From Azolla caroliniana (lineage: Eukaryota; Polypodiophyta), in assembly GCA_043228905.1 (NCBI GenBank), contig JBHGNT010000002.1:14198001-14262000 (forward strand): DNA of 64,000 bases, written 5' to 3'. Of this stretch, positions 11,479 through 21,420 are shown one piece after another. The first letter of the stretch is position 1. Each line of letters opens with the position of its first letter. A model generated the notes under the pieces. That model was not told the DNA's origin, ran no database searches, and saw only the letters and a program-made list of their open reading frames with translations. The translations under genes were made by a program, and so were the position numbers.

Positions 11479-12950
11479 GTGCGGTTCGGATACAATGAGT
11501 ACATGGCGCATCACATGACATGCGTAGTGGAAGTGCGTGAGCCGGAGAGGTGCGCAGAAGCAGCAAAGGATGCAGATTGGCGTGCTGCCATGGAGGAAGA
11601 GATGAACGCACTTGCGGAGAATGAGACCTGGGATCTAGTTGACACCCCTAAGGGTGTAAAGCCGATTGGATGCAGGTGGGTGTACAAGGTCAAGTACAAC
11701 ACCGATGGCTTAGTCAACCGATACAAGGCCTGGTTAGTAACAAAAGGCTACGCGCAGCAATACGACATCGATTACGATGAGACGTTTGCGTTGGTCGCAA
11801 AGATGATAACCGCCCGTGTTTTGCTTGCGGTAGCTGCGGCAAAGGGTGGCACTTACATTAGATGGATGTAAAGAATGTGTTCCTACAAGGCGAGCTTGAG
11901 GAACAAGTGTACATGGTACAACCCCCGGGATATCACTCCGGAACGAACACTTTGGCGGTATGCCGGTTGAAGAAGTCCCTTTACGGACTAAAGCAAGCCC
12001 CGCGTTCCTGGAACGCGAAGATCATGCAGTGATTGCGTCGGATGGGATTTGCGACATCCAAATCAGACTCTTCATTGTTCATCCGGCAAGGGCAACTTGG
12101 GTCGGTTAGTATTTTACTTTATGTTGTTGACTTGATCATCACCGGTGTCAACCTAGATGAAATTGACCGCGTAAAGCTCCAGCTTGCGGCATCATTTGAT
12201 ATGAAGGACCTGGGGGACCTTCATTACTTTCTCGGGATCGAAGTGATCCGAACCCCCGAAAGAATACTGATCAACCAACGACATTATGTGCTGAGTATGC
12301 TCTTCAAGTTCAGGATGGCAGACTGTAAGTTTGTCTCAACTCCTCTCGACATAACTGTAAAGCTTCGCCCTGACTCCGGAAAGGTCTGTGACCCGAAAAG
12401 GTTCTGACAGATTGTCGGAAGCCTCATATACTTGACTATCACCTGGCCGAACCTCAGCCACCCAGTCGGCTTGATTAGTCAGTTCATGGCCCGGCAAACC
12501 GAGGAGCACCTTCAGTGCACGCAACGCATACACAGGTACGTCAGTGGCACTAAGGATTGGGGAATACTATATCTGACCGGTACTACCGCACAATTAGTCG
12601 GCTATACGGATGTCGACTGGGCTAGAAATGCCGGCGATCGCCCATCCACATCCGGATTCGCGTTCTCCCTTGGGAGCGCCACGATCGCGTGAAGTAGCAA
12701 GAAGCAGTCGACAGTTGCACGATTGAGCACAGAAGCCGAGTATCGAGGAGTAGTTGTCGCAACATGCAAAGCCATATGGCTAAAGCCGCTACTTAAGGAT
12801 CTATAGGTGGAGGTGTCCAATCCGATGACGATCTATTGTGACAACCTCAGCAGCATCAACTTGCGAAGAACCCCGTCTTCCACGCCAAGACTAAGCACAT
12901 TGAGGTGCACTACCACTTTGTCCGCGAGCGTGTCCTCTTTGGTGTAGTTG
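11479..12950 (+). pseudogene. Copia-2 reverse transcriptase and RNase H
   Basis: 11479-11871 holds the RT N-terminus (W-R-A-A-M-E-E-E-M, RWVYKVKY, ETFALVAKM). After a frameshift near 11865, [15 protein letters not shown] continues. At 12033-12407 the polymerase motif reads YVVD instead of YVDD, so one catalytic Asp is lost. RNase H follows (GYTDVDWA, STEAEYRG, CDNLSS) to about 12950, with several in-frame stops. Confidence 0.85.
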
Positions 12951-13560
12951 AACTTTAGTATGTTTCGATGGATCGGCAGAACGCCGACATTTTCACCAAG
13001 CCCCTTGGTCTAGACAAGTTGCGGCAATTCTTGGTTGCGCTTGGGTTGCGGCACCTCGACGTGCCGAACTTGAGGGGGAGAGAATTCCCGCAAGACCACG
13101 GAAAGGAGTAGGAAAGGAGCGGAAGTGACCCTGACACCAAATCGGATGGCAAAATCAATTTAGTGTCAGCTGAAGAAGCCGAAGGCGGATCCACGGAAGA
13201 GTTTGGAAGTGGACGAGAGGGCAACAATTGAAAGAAAGATCCGGAGCCAGCCAAACATGGGGCATATGAAGCCAACAAGGGTGAGAAGGCTAATATTGAG
13301 GATGAATTGGAGACAACCAATTCAGACAAAAACGGTACCGATGTTTAATTCGGAGACGCTGAATCAACTGAAGGCCAAGCAAAATAAATGGCAGCAGAAG
13401 AGGCGCCAATACCGTGACAGCAAGGGAGCTGGAAAAGGCCGCACGAGCAGACAAGCCGACCGTAAGGGTCGAGGCGCGCGGATTCGAACGGGCCGAGGAG
13501 CGCGAGCGAGGCGTGAAGTCAAGAGAAACTGAAGCGAAGGACCGGAAGGGTCTCAAGTTG
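12951..13560 (+). other. Region between Copia-2 RNase H and PPT, with a 109-codon basic ORF
   Basis: After the RNase H C-terminus (FTKPLGLDKL region near 12990-13020) about 540 bp remain before the PPT. An open frame 13203-13532 encodes a Lys/Arg-rich peptide (RQADRKGRGARIRTGRGARA near the end) with no domain I recognise. It may be a chance frame through a decayed spacer. Copia-7 has a shorter comparable spacer at ~51960-52316. Confidence 0.4.
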
Positions 13561-13574
13561 AGCTTGAGGGGGAG
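13561..13574 (+). other. Copia-2 polypurine tract
   Basis: agcttgagggggag directly precedes the 3' LTR start at 13575, the expected site of plus-strand priming. Confidence 0.85.
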
Positions 13575-13970
13575 TGTTTAGATACAAGCTCAACATTGAC
13601 CGGATCGGTGCATAAATCGGTGTGTAAACCGGTGCGCAACAAGAGACCAGATTGGTGCAGAAACCGAGAGGCCGTTGAACAGATATTCTGCGAGGGAATA
13701 TATTTGGGAGTTAGTGTAGGAGCTCAATTATAAGCATTGAAGTACGTGTCAGTACTTCTGTCAGTCCGTATGGACTTGTCTAAAAGTGCTCCCTGTCCAC
13801 ATCCTATGTATAGAGTTTTAATCATTTTTTGTATTCAGTTTCTTCTGTGTGTTATTTTTTCCCTCTCTGTCTCTCTCGCGTACATCGTGTCTTAAGCTCT
13901 CCAATAAACCTGTTGTTTCCTCCTATTGGTATTTTGTGTGTCATATAGCTTACACACATTACGTTTTTCA
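13575..13970 (+). repeat. Copia-2 3' LTR
   Basis: 396 bp, starting TGTTTAGATACAAGC (5' LTR: TGTTGAGATAC) and ending ACGTTTTTCA. Confidence 0.92.
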
Positions 13971-14253
13971 GGAACTAGTGTGGAAGTATTGCTTAGCCAC
14001 AACCGAGTCTCAAATCACTCTATGAAGGACCAAACACAGAAATGGGAAATAGGTATGATGAATGCACGCACACAAAACAACGATAGAGAACACAGGATGT
14101 TTACGTGGAAAACCCTAATCGGGAAAAACCACGGCAGCCCACAGACTCCGAACTATCACTATATGAGAAGAAATACAAAGTGGAAACATAGAGGCAACAA
14201 CCTCGTGCTCGCGATCTTCGCCAGATGGCGGTTACAACAGAGAGTGCTCGTAG

Positions 14254-14289
<36 letters not shown>

Positions 14290-14574
14290 CAACAATAATA
14301 ACAACAACAACACGCTCTAACATCACACTAAAGTGATTGCCCTAAGTCATATTTATACTTATATGACTTTAGGGCTATTTACAAATATAGCCTCGATGAG
14401 CTCACCATGAAACATATTTACACATATGTCCTTGGATCCGGTTTGCACCGAATCCATCCGGATTCACTCGATCTTGTTTTTGGGTCTCATCCGAAACCCT
14501 TCCAGATCCGGTTCCTTCATCCGGCTCCTCCGGTTCTCATCTGGATCCCATCCAGAGGGACCGAATTCCCAACA
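13971..14574 (-). repeat. Copia-3 3' LTR (main part)
   Basis: It matches 26770-27403 from ggaactagtg to gaattcccaaca; the missing first ten bases are at 8308-8317. It has a (CT)n run at 14258-14287 and the acgtggaaaaccc...gggaaaaaccacgg motif at 14104-14135. On the minus strand it is preceded by the purine tract GAAGGGGAAGTT (14575-14586). Confidence 0.88.
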
Positions 14575-15912
14575 AACTTCCCCTTCACTCCGGCATGGGA
14601 TTTCTCATTAATTTGATCCGTCTTCAACACGCATCCAGGTTGTCCATTGAAAGAAACTTGGTCAGCATATTCAATCCATTCTCCTTCGTTTGGATCTTCG
14701 TCAGCATGAAGTCTTGAACTTCTACCTTCTCCCGGATCCAATGATATCTCTGCTAGATGTGTTTTGTCCGGGAATGGTAGCCAACCTTCTTCACAAGGTA
14801 GATGGCCCTTTGACTATCACAGTAGAGCCGATATTCCTCCTGTCGGATCCCTAGCTCTCCGATGAAGTCCTTGGTCGGTCATGCAAGAGTTGAACTTCTG
14901 GTACTATTGCCGAGGAGCTTGCTTCAATCCATATAAGCTCTTCTCAGCCACACACCAGGTGCTCCTTCCCTTTCTTCTCAAATCCTTCCAGTTGATGCAT
15001 GTAAATCTCTTCTTCGAGGTCGCCATGTAGGAATGTCGTCTTGCATCCAGTTGCTCTACCTCGAGGTCCATGCTTACCGCTATGCTCAATACCGTCCAGA
15101 TGGATGTCATCTTTACTATCGGGGTAAAGATCTCATCGAAATCCATGCCTTTCTTCTGCTGAAAGCCCTTCACCACGATTTGGACCTTGTACCTCGTGGA
15201 TTTCCAGCGTCTCCCGGTTTCAGCTTGAACACCCACTTGTTCCGGAGTGCCCTCTTTCCTTTCGGCAACTCCGTCAGTTCGTATGTGTGGTTCTCATGAA
15301 GGGAATCCATCTCATCCTACATGGCACTTAACCACTTGCGACTGTGGGTGTCTTTCTTTGCTTCTTCGAAGCTTTCTGGTTCCCCCTCATCGGTCAGCAA
15401 TACGTGCTCTACATCCATAAATATCTGGGGGTCTCTTCTCTCTCTGAGAGGGTATCTTCGTCCTTGGTTTCTGACTACCGATTCCTCCGCTTGTTCTTCA
15501 TCCGAATCCGATTCGGGATCTTGTCTGGTTCCGGTGTCTTCTTCTTCAGTCGGCTCGGTTTCTTGTCTGAATCCGGCCGGTTCCTCGAGTGTCATCCGGT
15601 TACCGGCTAACATCTGGTTTTCAACCGGGTAAGTCCTTGTGTCCTCAAGCTGGTTTTCATTGGATGATCCGGAGTTCATCAGCTTCTTCTCCAAATCCCA
15701 GTCGGAAATGGTCCTGTCTTCCATGAAGACTATGTCCCGACTCCGGAACACCTTCTTGTCGACCAGATCCCACACCCGGTAACCGAACTCATCATCGCCG
15801 TATCCGAGAAATATGCATGGCCTGGACTTTGGATCCAACTTTGCTCTCTTTCCCTTTGCAACATGCACATATGCTAGACACCCAAACACCTTTAGATGCT
15901 GGTAAGACATGT
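14575..15912 (-). pseudogene. Copia-3 RNase H remnant, truncated RT and integrase C-terminus
   Basis: Read from high to low: 15912-15317 encodes the integrase C-terminal region (HLKVFGCLAYVHVAKG, FLGYGDDEFGYR) and the acidic linker (WLSAM at the end). 15300-14904 encodes the RT N-terminus with GFQQKKGMDFDEIF and YGLKQAPRQ; the expected QLDVKT motif is mutated to QLDAR with a frameshift. At about 14869-14874 the sequence jumps from FNSCMTD-like to DFIGELG-like, omitting the segment that in Copia-4 contains YVDD and most of RNase H (~770 bp). The end of RNase H (YCDSQ, TKHI) follows to 14600. Confidence 0.85.
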
Positions 15913-17467
15913 TGTCGTGAAAATTCGTCACTATGTGTGGATCGTGAGGTGGAACTGCCGAGGTTATGGATAGGAAGGAAATAGGGCTCACACCCACAAC
16001 ACAAGGAAGGCTTACACAAACAAGGCACGAGTATTCGAACATGTTTGTGAAAAGGAGAAGTGCATGGGCCAGCCTGAATCAACCCCTAGTCACAAGACGA
16101 ATGAATGCACGTGAGGAAGTCTTACACACAGACACACAAGGAAAAGGCTTACTTACACACACGAGAGACAGAGTTTCGAATGCCTTTGTGAAAAGAGAGG
16201 TGCATGGGCAAAGCCCGAACGCTCCCTGAAAAGGCTTACTTACACACACAAGAGACAAAGTTTCGAATTCCTTTGTGAAAAGAGAGGTGCATGGGCAAGC
16301 CCAAACGCTCCCTTGTTAAAAGACACGCGAAAACACAAGCAAGGTTTACACACAGGAGACACAATTTCAAACGCCTTTGTGAAAGGAGAGGTACATGGGC
16401 AAAAGCCCGAATGCTCCCTTGCCACAAGTCACACGAACACACAAGCAAGGTTTACACACGGGAGACCATTTCAAATGCCTTTGTGAAAGGAGAGGTGCAT
16501 GGGCAAGCTCGAACGCTCCCTTGCCACAAGTCGCACGAACACACGAGCAAGATTTACACTAACACGCAAGACACGATTTCGAATGCCTTGGTGAAAGGAG
16601 AGGTGCATGGGCAAGCCTGAACGCTCCCTTGCCACAAGTCACATGAACACACAAGCAAGATTTACACTAACATGCAAAACACGTAGGTTTCAATGCCTTT
16701 GTGAAAGGAGAGGTGCATGGGCAAGCCCGAAACACTCCCTTGTCACAAGACACAAAAACAAATAAGCACAATCAAGATTTACACATAAGACAAGTAGATG
16801 AAAGAAAACATTAGTTTATATCAATATAATAGATTCTTTTATAATATAAGAATCATGTTACAATGGGTTGGATGCAAATATGACGGATTGTTTATAAAGG
16901 AATGGGGAAGAGAGGTGGAGGAAAGAAGAGAGTGGAGTATAGAAGGAGTTTCTTTGTTGATGATGCCTCTCGATGTTGTTGATCCTTCTTCTTCTGCTTT
17001 CCAATTGAGTAGAGCTTTTGCGTTCCTTCTCCCTCCCCCCCTTCTTCACTAGAATAGGCTCTTATTTATAGGTTTAGGATTGCTTGCCTTTTTCCCCTAA
17101 AAAAAAGCTTGTCTATATGAGTCCACTTTTCTTTTCCTCACTATTTTGGCTTTCTAGCCTCAAATTTCACATGCAAGATATTCTTAGAAAGCTCTTTAGG
17201 TTAGATTTCTTATGCATCTTTTTTTTTCTAATTTGGACATTTGACGAGGAAATTATGAGCTTTTTACTCGACCTTGCTCCTCATATCCACGGCTAGCTTT
17301 TCTTTTCCCATCTTTTTCTCTATTTTTGTCTACTTTCGAAAACCTCTTCTAACTTTTTATCCTTTCATTTATTACTATAGTTGACTTAAGAAAATTAGTT
17401 TATTTGGACCACTATTTTATTCTCTTTTGAGGGTGGTTTCACACTATGTGTCGAAAACATCACGACA
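15913..17467 (-). mobile_element. Solo LTR (1555 bp) of the Gypsy-A family in the Copia-3 integrase
   Basis: The ends are TGTCGTGA (15913) and TCACGACA (17460-17467), an 8-bp perfect inverted terminus. Flanks are atgt (15909-15912) and acgt (17468-17471), a 4-bp TSD with one transition; excision restores integrase codons. The reverse complement of 17050-17467 matches the Gypsy-A 3' LTR at 38664-39446, including the 'cacatagtgtgaaaccaccctcaaaa' region near its start. There is no internal region, so it is probably the product of LTR-LTR recombination. Confidence 0.85.
15990..16760. repeat. Seven degenerate tandem units in the 3' half of the solo LTR
   Basis: A motif close to tttgtgaaaggagaggtgca followed by tgggcaagcc recurs near 16045, 16188, 16275, 16378, 16480, 16590 and 16700. 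Spacing is about 90-140 bp, with 'cttgccacaagtcacacgaacacacaagcaagg'-like sequence between. Units vary in length and sequence. They lie in the part of the LTR nearest its end in sense orientation. Confidence 0.85.
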
Positions 17468-18840
17468 ACGTCTTTACCAGTCCATACTCTCTGTGGTGTG
17501 TCTCCATCCAAGGGGGCTAAGGGTGATCTATTTATCACATACATCACCGTCATCAACGCCTTAGCCCAAAACTTCTTGGGTAGCTTTGCATGGGCCAACA
17601 TGCTCCGGACTCTCTCCATTATGGTCTGATTCATCCGTTCGGCCAGCCCGTTTAACTCTGGCGTCTTCAGCACGGTGAATTCGAGCCAAATTCCCTTCGA
17701 CCGGCAGTACTCTTCGAACTGTCCCTAGTATTCTCCTCCATTATATGCTCAAACCGCCTTCAGCTTTTAGCCGGTTTCTCTTTCCACTCTTGCGTGGAGC
17801 TCCTTGAAGACGGATAACACCTGATCCTTTGTCTTCAGCGGTGAGACCCACAGCTTCCGGCTGTGGTCGTCTATGAACGTCACGAAGTACTACGATCCAG
17901 CATGTGACTTCGTGTCTACTTGACACACATTGATATGCACCAACTCCAGTGGTGCATTCCGTCTCATTGGTGGTCTTGACTGGAAGGAGGTTTGGTTTTG
18001 CTTGTCGGCCAAGTCTCTTCATCCCCTTCTGACTCATGTGACACAACCTCTTGTGCCACAATTCACCGACAATGTCGGATGCTACGTTCACTTCTTCACG
18101 GCATATCTGGGCCTGCATCAGGCACAATGTGTTGATCTTCCGGGCTCGAGCCAAGATCAAGCTTCCTTTGCTGAATTTCATAACTCTGTTCCGGATGCTA
18201 CCCATGTAGCCTTCATCATCTAGTCGACCAGCTGATATCAGGTTCAACCGAACCTCCGAAACGTATCAAACTTCTTTCAACAACAATTTGCATCTGGTTG
18301 ATGTCATCAACAACACATATCCTATGCCGATGATTCGGTAGGTCCCTTCATTCCCCACCTGGACACAATCGTTATCTCCGGTTGTGTAGGATGAGAAGCA
18401 TCTCCAATCCAGTGTCAGATGGAACGATGCTCCGAAATCGACAACCCATGTTGTCTCGTCGTCAACAAGGTTTAACTCATTCTCCTCAGTAATGAGCATT
18501 AGTTCTTCTGCACTTGTTGCAATTGCCGACGTTCCCTTCCGATCCGACCCATTCCGGTCCAACCCATTCCGGTCCGAACCGCTCTTCGAATCGACACTGT
18601 CGGTTCCTTTCTCTTTTCGGAAATGCCAACAGTTCTTTTCGAAGTGCCCTAGCTTCCCACAATAGAAGCAAGTAGGACTCCCCCTTGACTTTGACCTCGT
18701 CCCCAATTTGTCCCAGTTTTGAGGACTCCGATATCGGCCTCTTCCCCAGTTTTGGTCATCTTCCGTGACCAAGGCCTTCGGATCAGTTCCGGACTCCGGT
18801 CCTTCTGGCGAGCTTCTTCATCTACCAAGCTTGATTTTAC
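17468..18840 (-). pseudogene. Copia-3 gag end, protease and integrase core
   Basis: 18772-18266 carries the CCHC knuckle CFYCGKLGHFEKNC and a protease motif mutated to VDFGASFHL (Ser of DSG replaced by Phe). 18247-17741 carries the pre-integrase LWHKRLCHMSQKGMKRL. 17673-17472 carries the integrase core end (PELNGLAERMNQTIMERVR). Several stops lie between. The order and residues match Copia-4 throughout. It is interrupted by the Gypsy-A-family solo LTR at 17467 and by another solo LTR at 18846. Confidence 0.85.
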
Positions 18841-18845
18841 CCTTG

Positions 18846-19296
18846 TGTTACGGGCATGACCATATAATATCCCATGGTAAGAATTTACTATAGTATTCTA
18901 TACACGTGGATAAGTGTGAGGGTTAAAAGAGAGTGTAAAGAAGGGGAGGATTACTTTTAATCCTCGGGATTGAGACAACCCATTAGGCCAAGTGTGAACT
19001 TCCCTGGGGGCCTTGGGTATCGCTATAAATATGAGGCCTAGATACCCTCATTTCATATATCTTGACTACGTTGAGACTCTATTTCGTGGTGGGTCAACTC
19101 TTGTAGCGAGCGCGCCAGCACTAGGTATGACTCGACGTCACGACGGTGGTATGGGACGCCGATCGAGGCTCGAGTCCATCTCGATCCCTTCGCTCGAGGG
19201 TGGTCGGGTGGATCGACACCCTTCTTTCTCTCTCTCCTTTCTATCTATCTATCTTTTATCCTTATCATATGCTTACTCTAGATCATAACTCTAACA
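18846..19296 (+). mobile_element. Solo LTR (451 bp) in Copia-3 gag
   Basis: It starts TGTTACGGGC, ends ATAACTCTAACA and is flanked by perfect ccttg duplications (18841-18845, 19297-19301). The gag sequence on the two sides is continuous in Copia-4. A TATA-like ctataaatatg at 19023 suggests plus orientation. No other copy of this family is in the window. Confidence 0.85.
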
Positions 19297-19466
19297 CCTT
19301 GCTAGGGACAATTGCTTTCCTTCCGGCCCAGCGTTGCCCAACGTGACAACTACCGTCTCCCGACTATTCGGGAGGGAACCGAGCAGGAGCAATGCGAGTA
19401 CCTCATCCGCGAGAGGTACTTCCAACGAGGTGGCTTGGTGTATTAGCCCTTGGAAGGCATTCACGT
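19297..19466 (-). pseudogene. Copia-3 gag, middle piece
   Basis: It encodes NAFQGLIHQATSLEVP, ALLLLGSLP and GNAGPEGKQLSLA, matching Copia-4 gag residues ~122-178. It is bounded by the solo LTR at 19296 and by Gypsy-B at 19467. Confidence 0.88.
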
Positions 19467-20100
19467 TGTCGAGGTTTTCCTCGCGGATGCGTGGAATGAG
19501 GCGGGACCTCGGGGGTCCTGTACCAAAGAGCAAGAGAGAAAGGAGAAGATGCCCACTACGTGCGAGAGTAGATTCACAGGGACACGGCCCTTCGACACAA
19601 AGACGCGAGTGGGACAGTGACACAAGGAGACACAAACGTATGTATGTATTAACAAAGACAAACAACACAACACGGAGTCGGTTACAACCGAACAGGCCGG
19701 CGAACAGATGCTGATACCTGTTCGTAAACGCACAGAAAGGAAGGAGTTGGTTGGAGATGCTGCCGGAAGCACTCGGGCATTCCTCAGAGCAGCGCGAGCC
19801 TCCCGAAACCTGCACAGAAGGAAGCTATGGCGTTTGCGAACCAGAGAGAGAGAGAGAGAGAGAGAGAAGCCTTCGCCCACGAACCGACAGCACTTCGTCC
19901 TCGACTCTCCGCGATCCCTTCGCCCCTCCTCGTCTCCCTCCTTTTATAGGCAAGGAAGGAGCCGTTTCCTCTTTACTTCCTACCTACCGAATCTGCCTGC
20001 CTAGGATCTCCTATGTACAACATAAGGCGCACGTGCATGAAGAGCCGGTTCCTACGCTCCGGTGCACCGATTCCGCTTGAGGACGGTTTTCTTCAAGACA
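19467..20100 (-). repeat. Gypsy-B 3' LTR
   Basis: 634 bp. Plus strand TGTCGAGG ... CTTCAAGACA, so in sense it starts TGTCTTGAAGAAAACC. It contains a (GA)n tract at 19847-19867. It differs from the 5' LTR by roughly one to two dozen substitutions by eye. Confidence 0.92.
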
Positions 20101-20113
20101 TCCGCCCCCACCT
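20101..20113 (-). other. Gypsy-B polypurine tract
   Basis: The minus strand reads AGGTGGGGGCGGA immediately upstream of the 3' LTR. Confidence 0.8.
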
Positions 20114-20173
20114 AACCGCGCATCCACCGGCATGCGCCAAATTGAGTTGGGACAGAGAAAACCGGTCCAGCCT

Positions 20174-21420
20174 TTATTCCCCGCCCGTCGGTTCTTCTTC
20201 GGTTTCGGATCGTTCGTCGTCCCGGTCCAGGTTATCCGGATCCGGCTCGTCGTCGTGACGCTTCTTGAACGCTTTGATCCGCTTCCCAGCTACCGGTATC
20301 GCCATTCTCGTGCCGTCGAGTTCCGCCAGATGGTACGTCCCGTTGTCGTTGGCGCTTTGTACCACGTAAGGCCCGAACCACCTTCTTGCGAACTTCTGTG
20401 TCGCTCGGTGTTGGTTGTCGAGGCTGCTGTCGTAGACTAGCACCCAGTCGCCTTCCTCGATCCTCTTTGGTCGGAGCCGGTGCGTCCGGTGAAACCGGGC
20501 TTTGTTCCTCGTCCTGGCCACCCGAAGCCTTTCCGCAGCCTGCTCCACGTCCTCCGGTCTTCGCTCGAGCTGTCGTATGCGCGCGCCGTCAACAGTTCCT
20601 CCCGGCTCATCTCGTCTCTCCAGTCCACGGTTGCCCATGAGGAGATCGTAAGTTCCATCGGCATGATCGGCTTCTGCCCAAACATGAGCTCTGCCGGCAT
20701 GAATCCGGTGACCGAACTGTGCATAGTTCGGTTAGCCCACAACGCGTAAGGCAGCAGCCGTGGCCAGTTCCCGACTTGCCCTCCGCATGCCCGAACTAAC
20801 GCCTTGACGATCGGTCCATGTCCGCGCTCCACCATCCAATTCGCCTCCGGATTGTACGCAGTGGTAAGCGAGAGCTTGACTCCTAGCCGGTCGAACAGCT
20901 CCTCGGCCTCTTCGGCGTCCAACTCCCCGCGATCAGCCACAATCTTCCCGACGCACCCATACCGGCATATCACGTCCTCGATCAGGAACCGACATACGGC
21001 CGCGGTTGTTTTGTTCTGAAGGGCTCGGCCTTCCACCTGGTTCGTCAGATCTTCCCAAGCCAGGACCAGATACCGCATCTGTCCTACGCCCATCGGCATC
21101 GTCACCAGATCTACCATCCATTTGAAGTGGACGGTCGGAGGGTACGTAGGGTGAAGCTCGTCCCGATGCCGAACTATGGAGTGCATCTGGCCGCTCTCGC
21201 AAGTTGCCACGAACCGATGCACGTCCCGGTACAGTCCCGGCCACCAGTACTTCCCCTTTATCTTCTCGAACGTGGCCCACGTTCCACGGTGACCAGCCCA
21301 AGGGCTGTCGTGGTAAGCCGTCAACAGCTCCTCGTGTTCTTCCTTCATCGCCACCACCCGGAGCGGGACGCCGTTCCTCTTCTTCGGGTGCTTCCATAAG
21401 TATCCGTCCCGGAGAAAGAA
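20174..21420 (-). pseudogene. Gypsy-B integrase
   Basis: From 21420 down: an N-terminal zinc region with H...H (AYHDSPWAGHRGTW) and C...(CESGQMHS), where the second Cys has changed to Gly. The catalytic core has KWMVDLV, VADRGELD and a TTAYNPEANW...ERGHGP segment with the Glu. The C-terminal part (EEGDWVLVYDSSLDNQHRA, KFARRWFGPYVV) is in a different frame (20638-20174), so there is a frameshift at ~20440-20600. A stop at 21421-21423 separates it from RNase H. Confidence 0.85.

Larger units (their letters stand above)
8318..13970 (+). mobile_element. Copia-2: Ty1/copia retrotransposon inside the Copia-3 LTR
   Basis: The LTRs are 8318-8708 and 13575-13970, with perfect ggaac duplications at 8313-8317 and 13971-13975. 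The insertion point is ten bases inside the end of the Copia-3 LTR: both sides read as the tgtaaggaactag start seen intact at 26770. PBS, gag, protease, integrase, RT, RNase H and PPT are all identifiable, but many stops are present. Confidence 0.92.

Noticed and set aside
12951-13560. Envelope-like gene in Copia-2
   Set aside because: The extra frame is short and basic, with no signal peptide, transmembrane segment or coiled coil visible.
16291-16620. 109-codon open frame through the LTR repeats
   Set aside because: It is a by-product of a repeat lacking stops in one frame. Similar frames open on both strands.
15990-16760. CRISPR-like array of regularly spaced repeats
   Set aside because: Units vary in length and sequence, spacers are themselves repetitive, and the array lies inside a plant LTR bounded by a TSD. 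There are no cas genes and the genome is eukaryotic.
19003-19296. Plus-strand frame at 19013-19288 as a small gene
   Set aside because: It lies within the solo LTR bounded by ccttg duplications.
20101-20173. 5-bp TSD for Gypsy-B
   Set aside because: Left and right pentamers (cacgt, acgtg) differ. Only the 4-bp acgt restores the interrupted Copia-3 gag frame.
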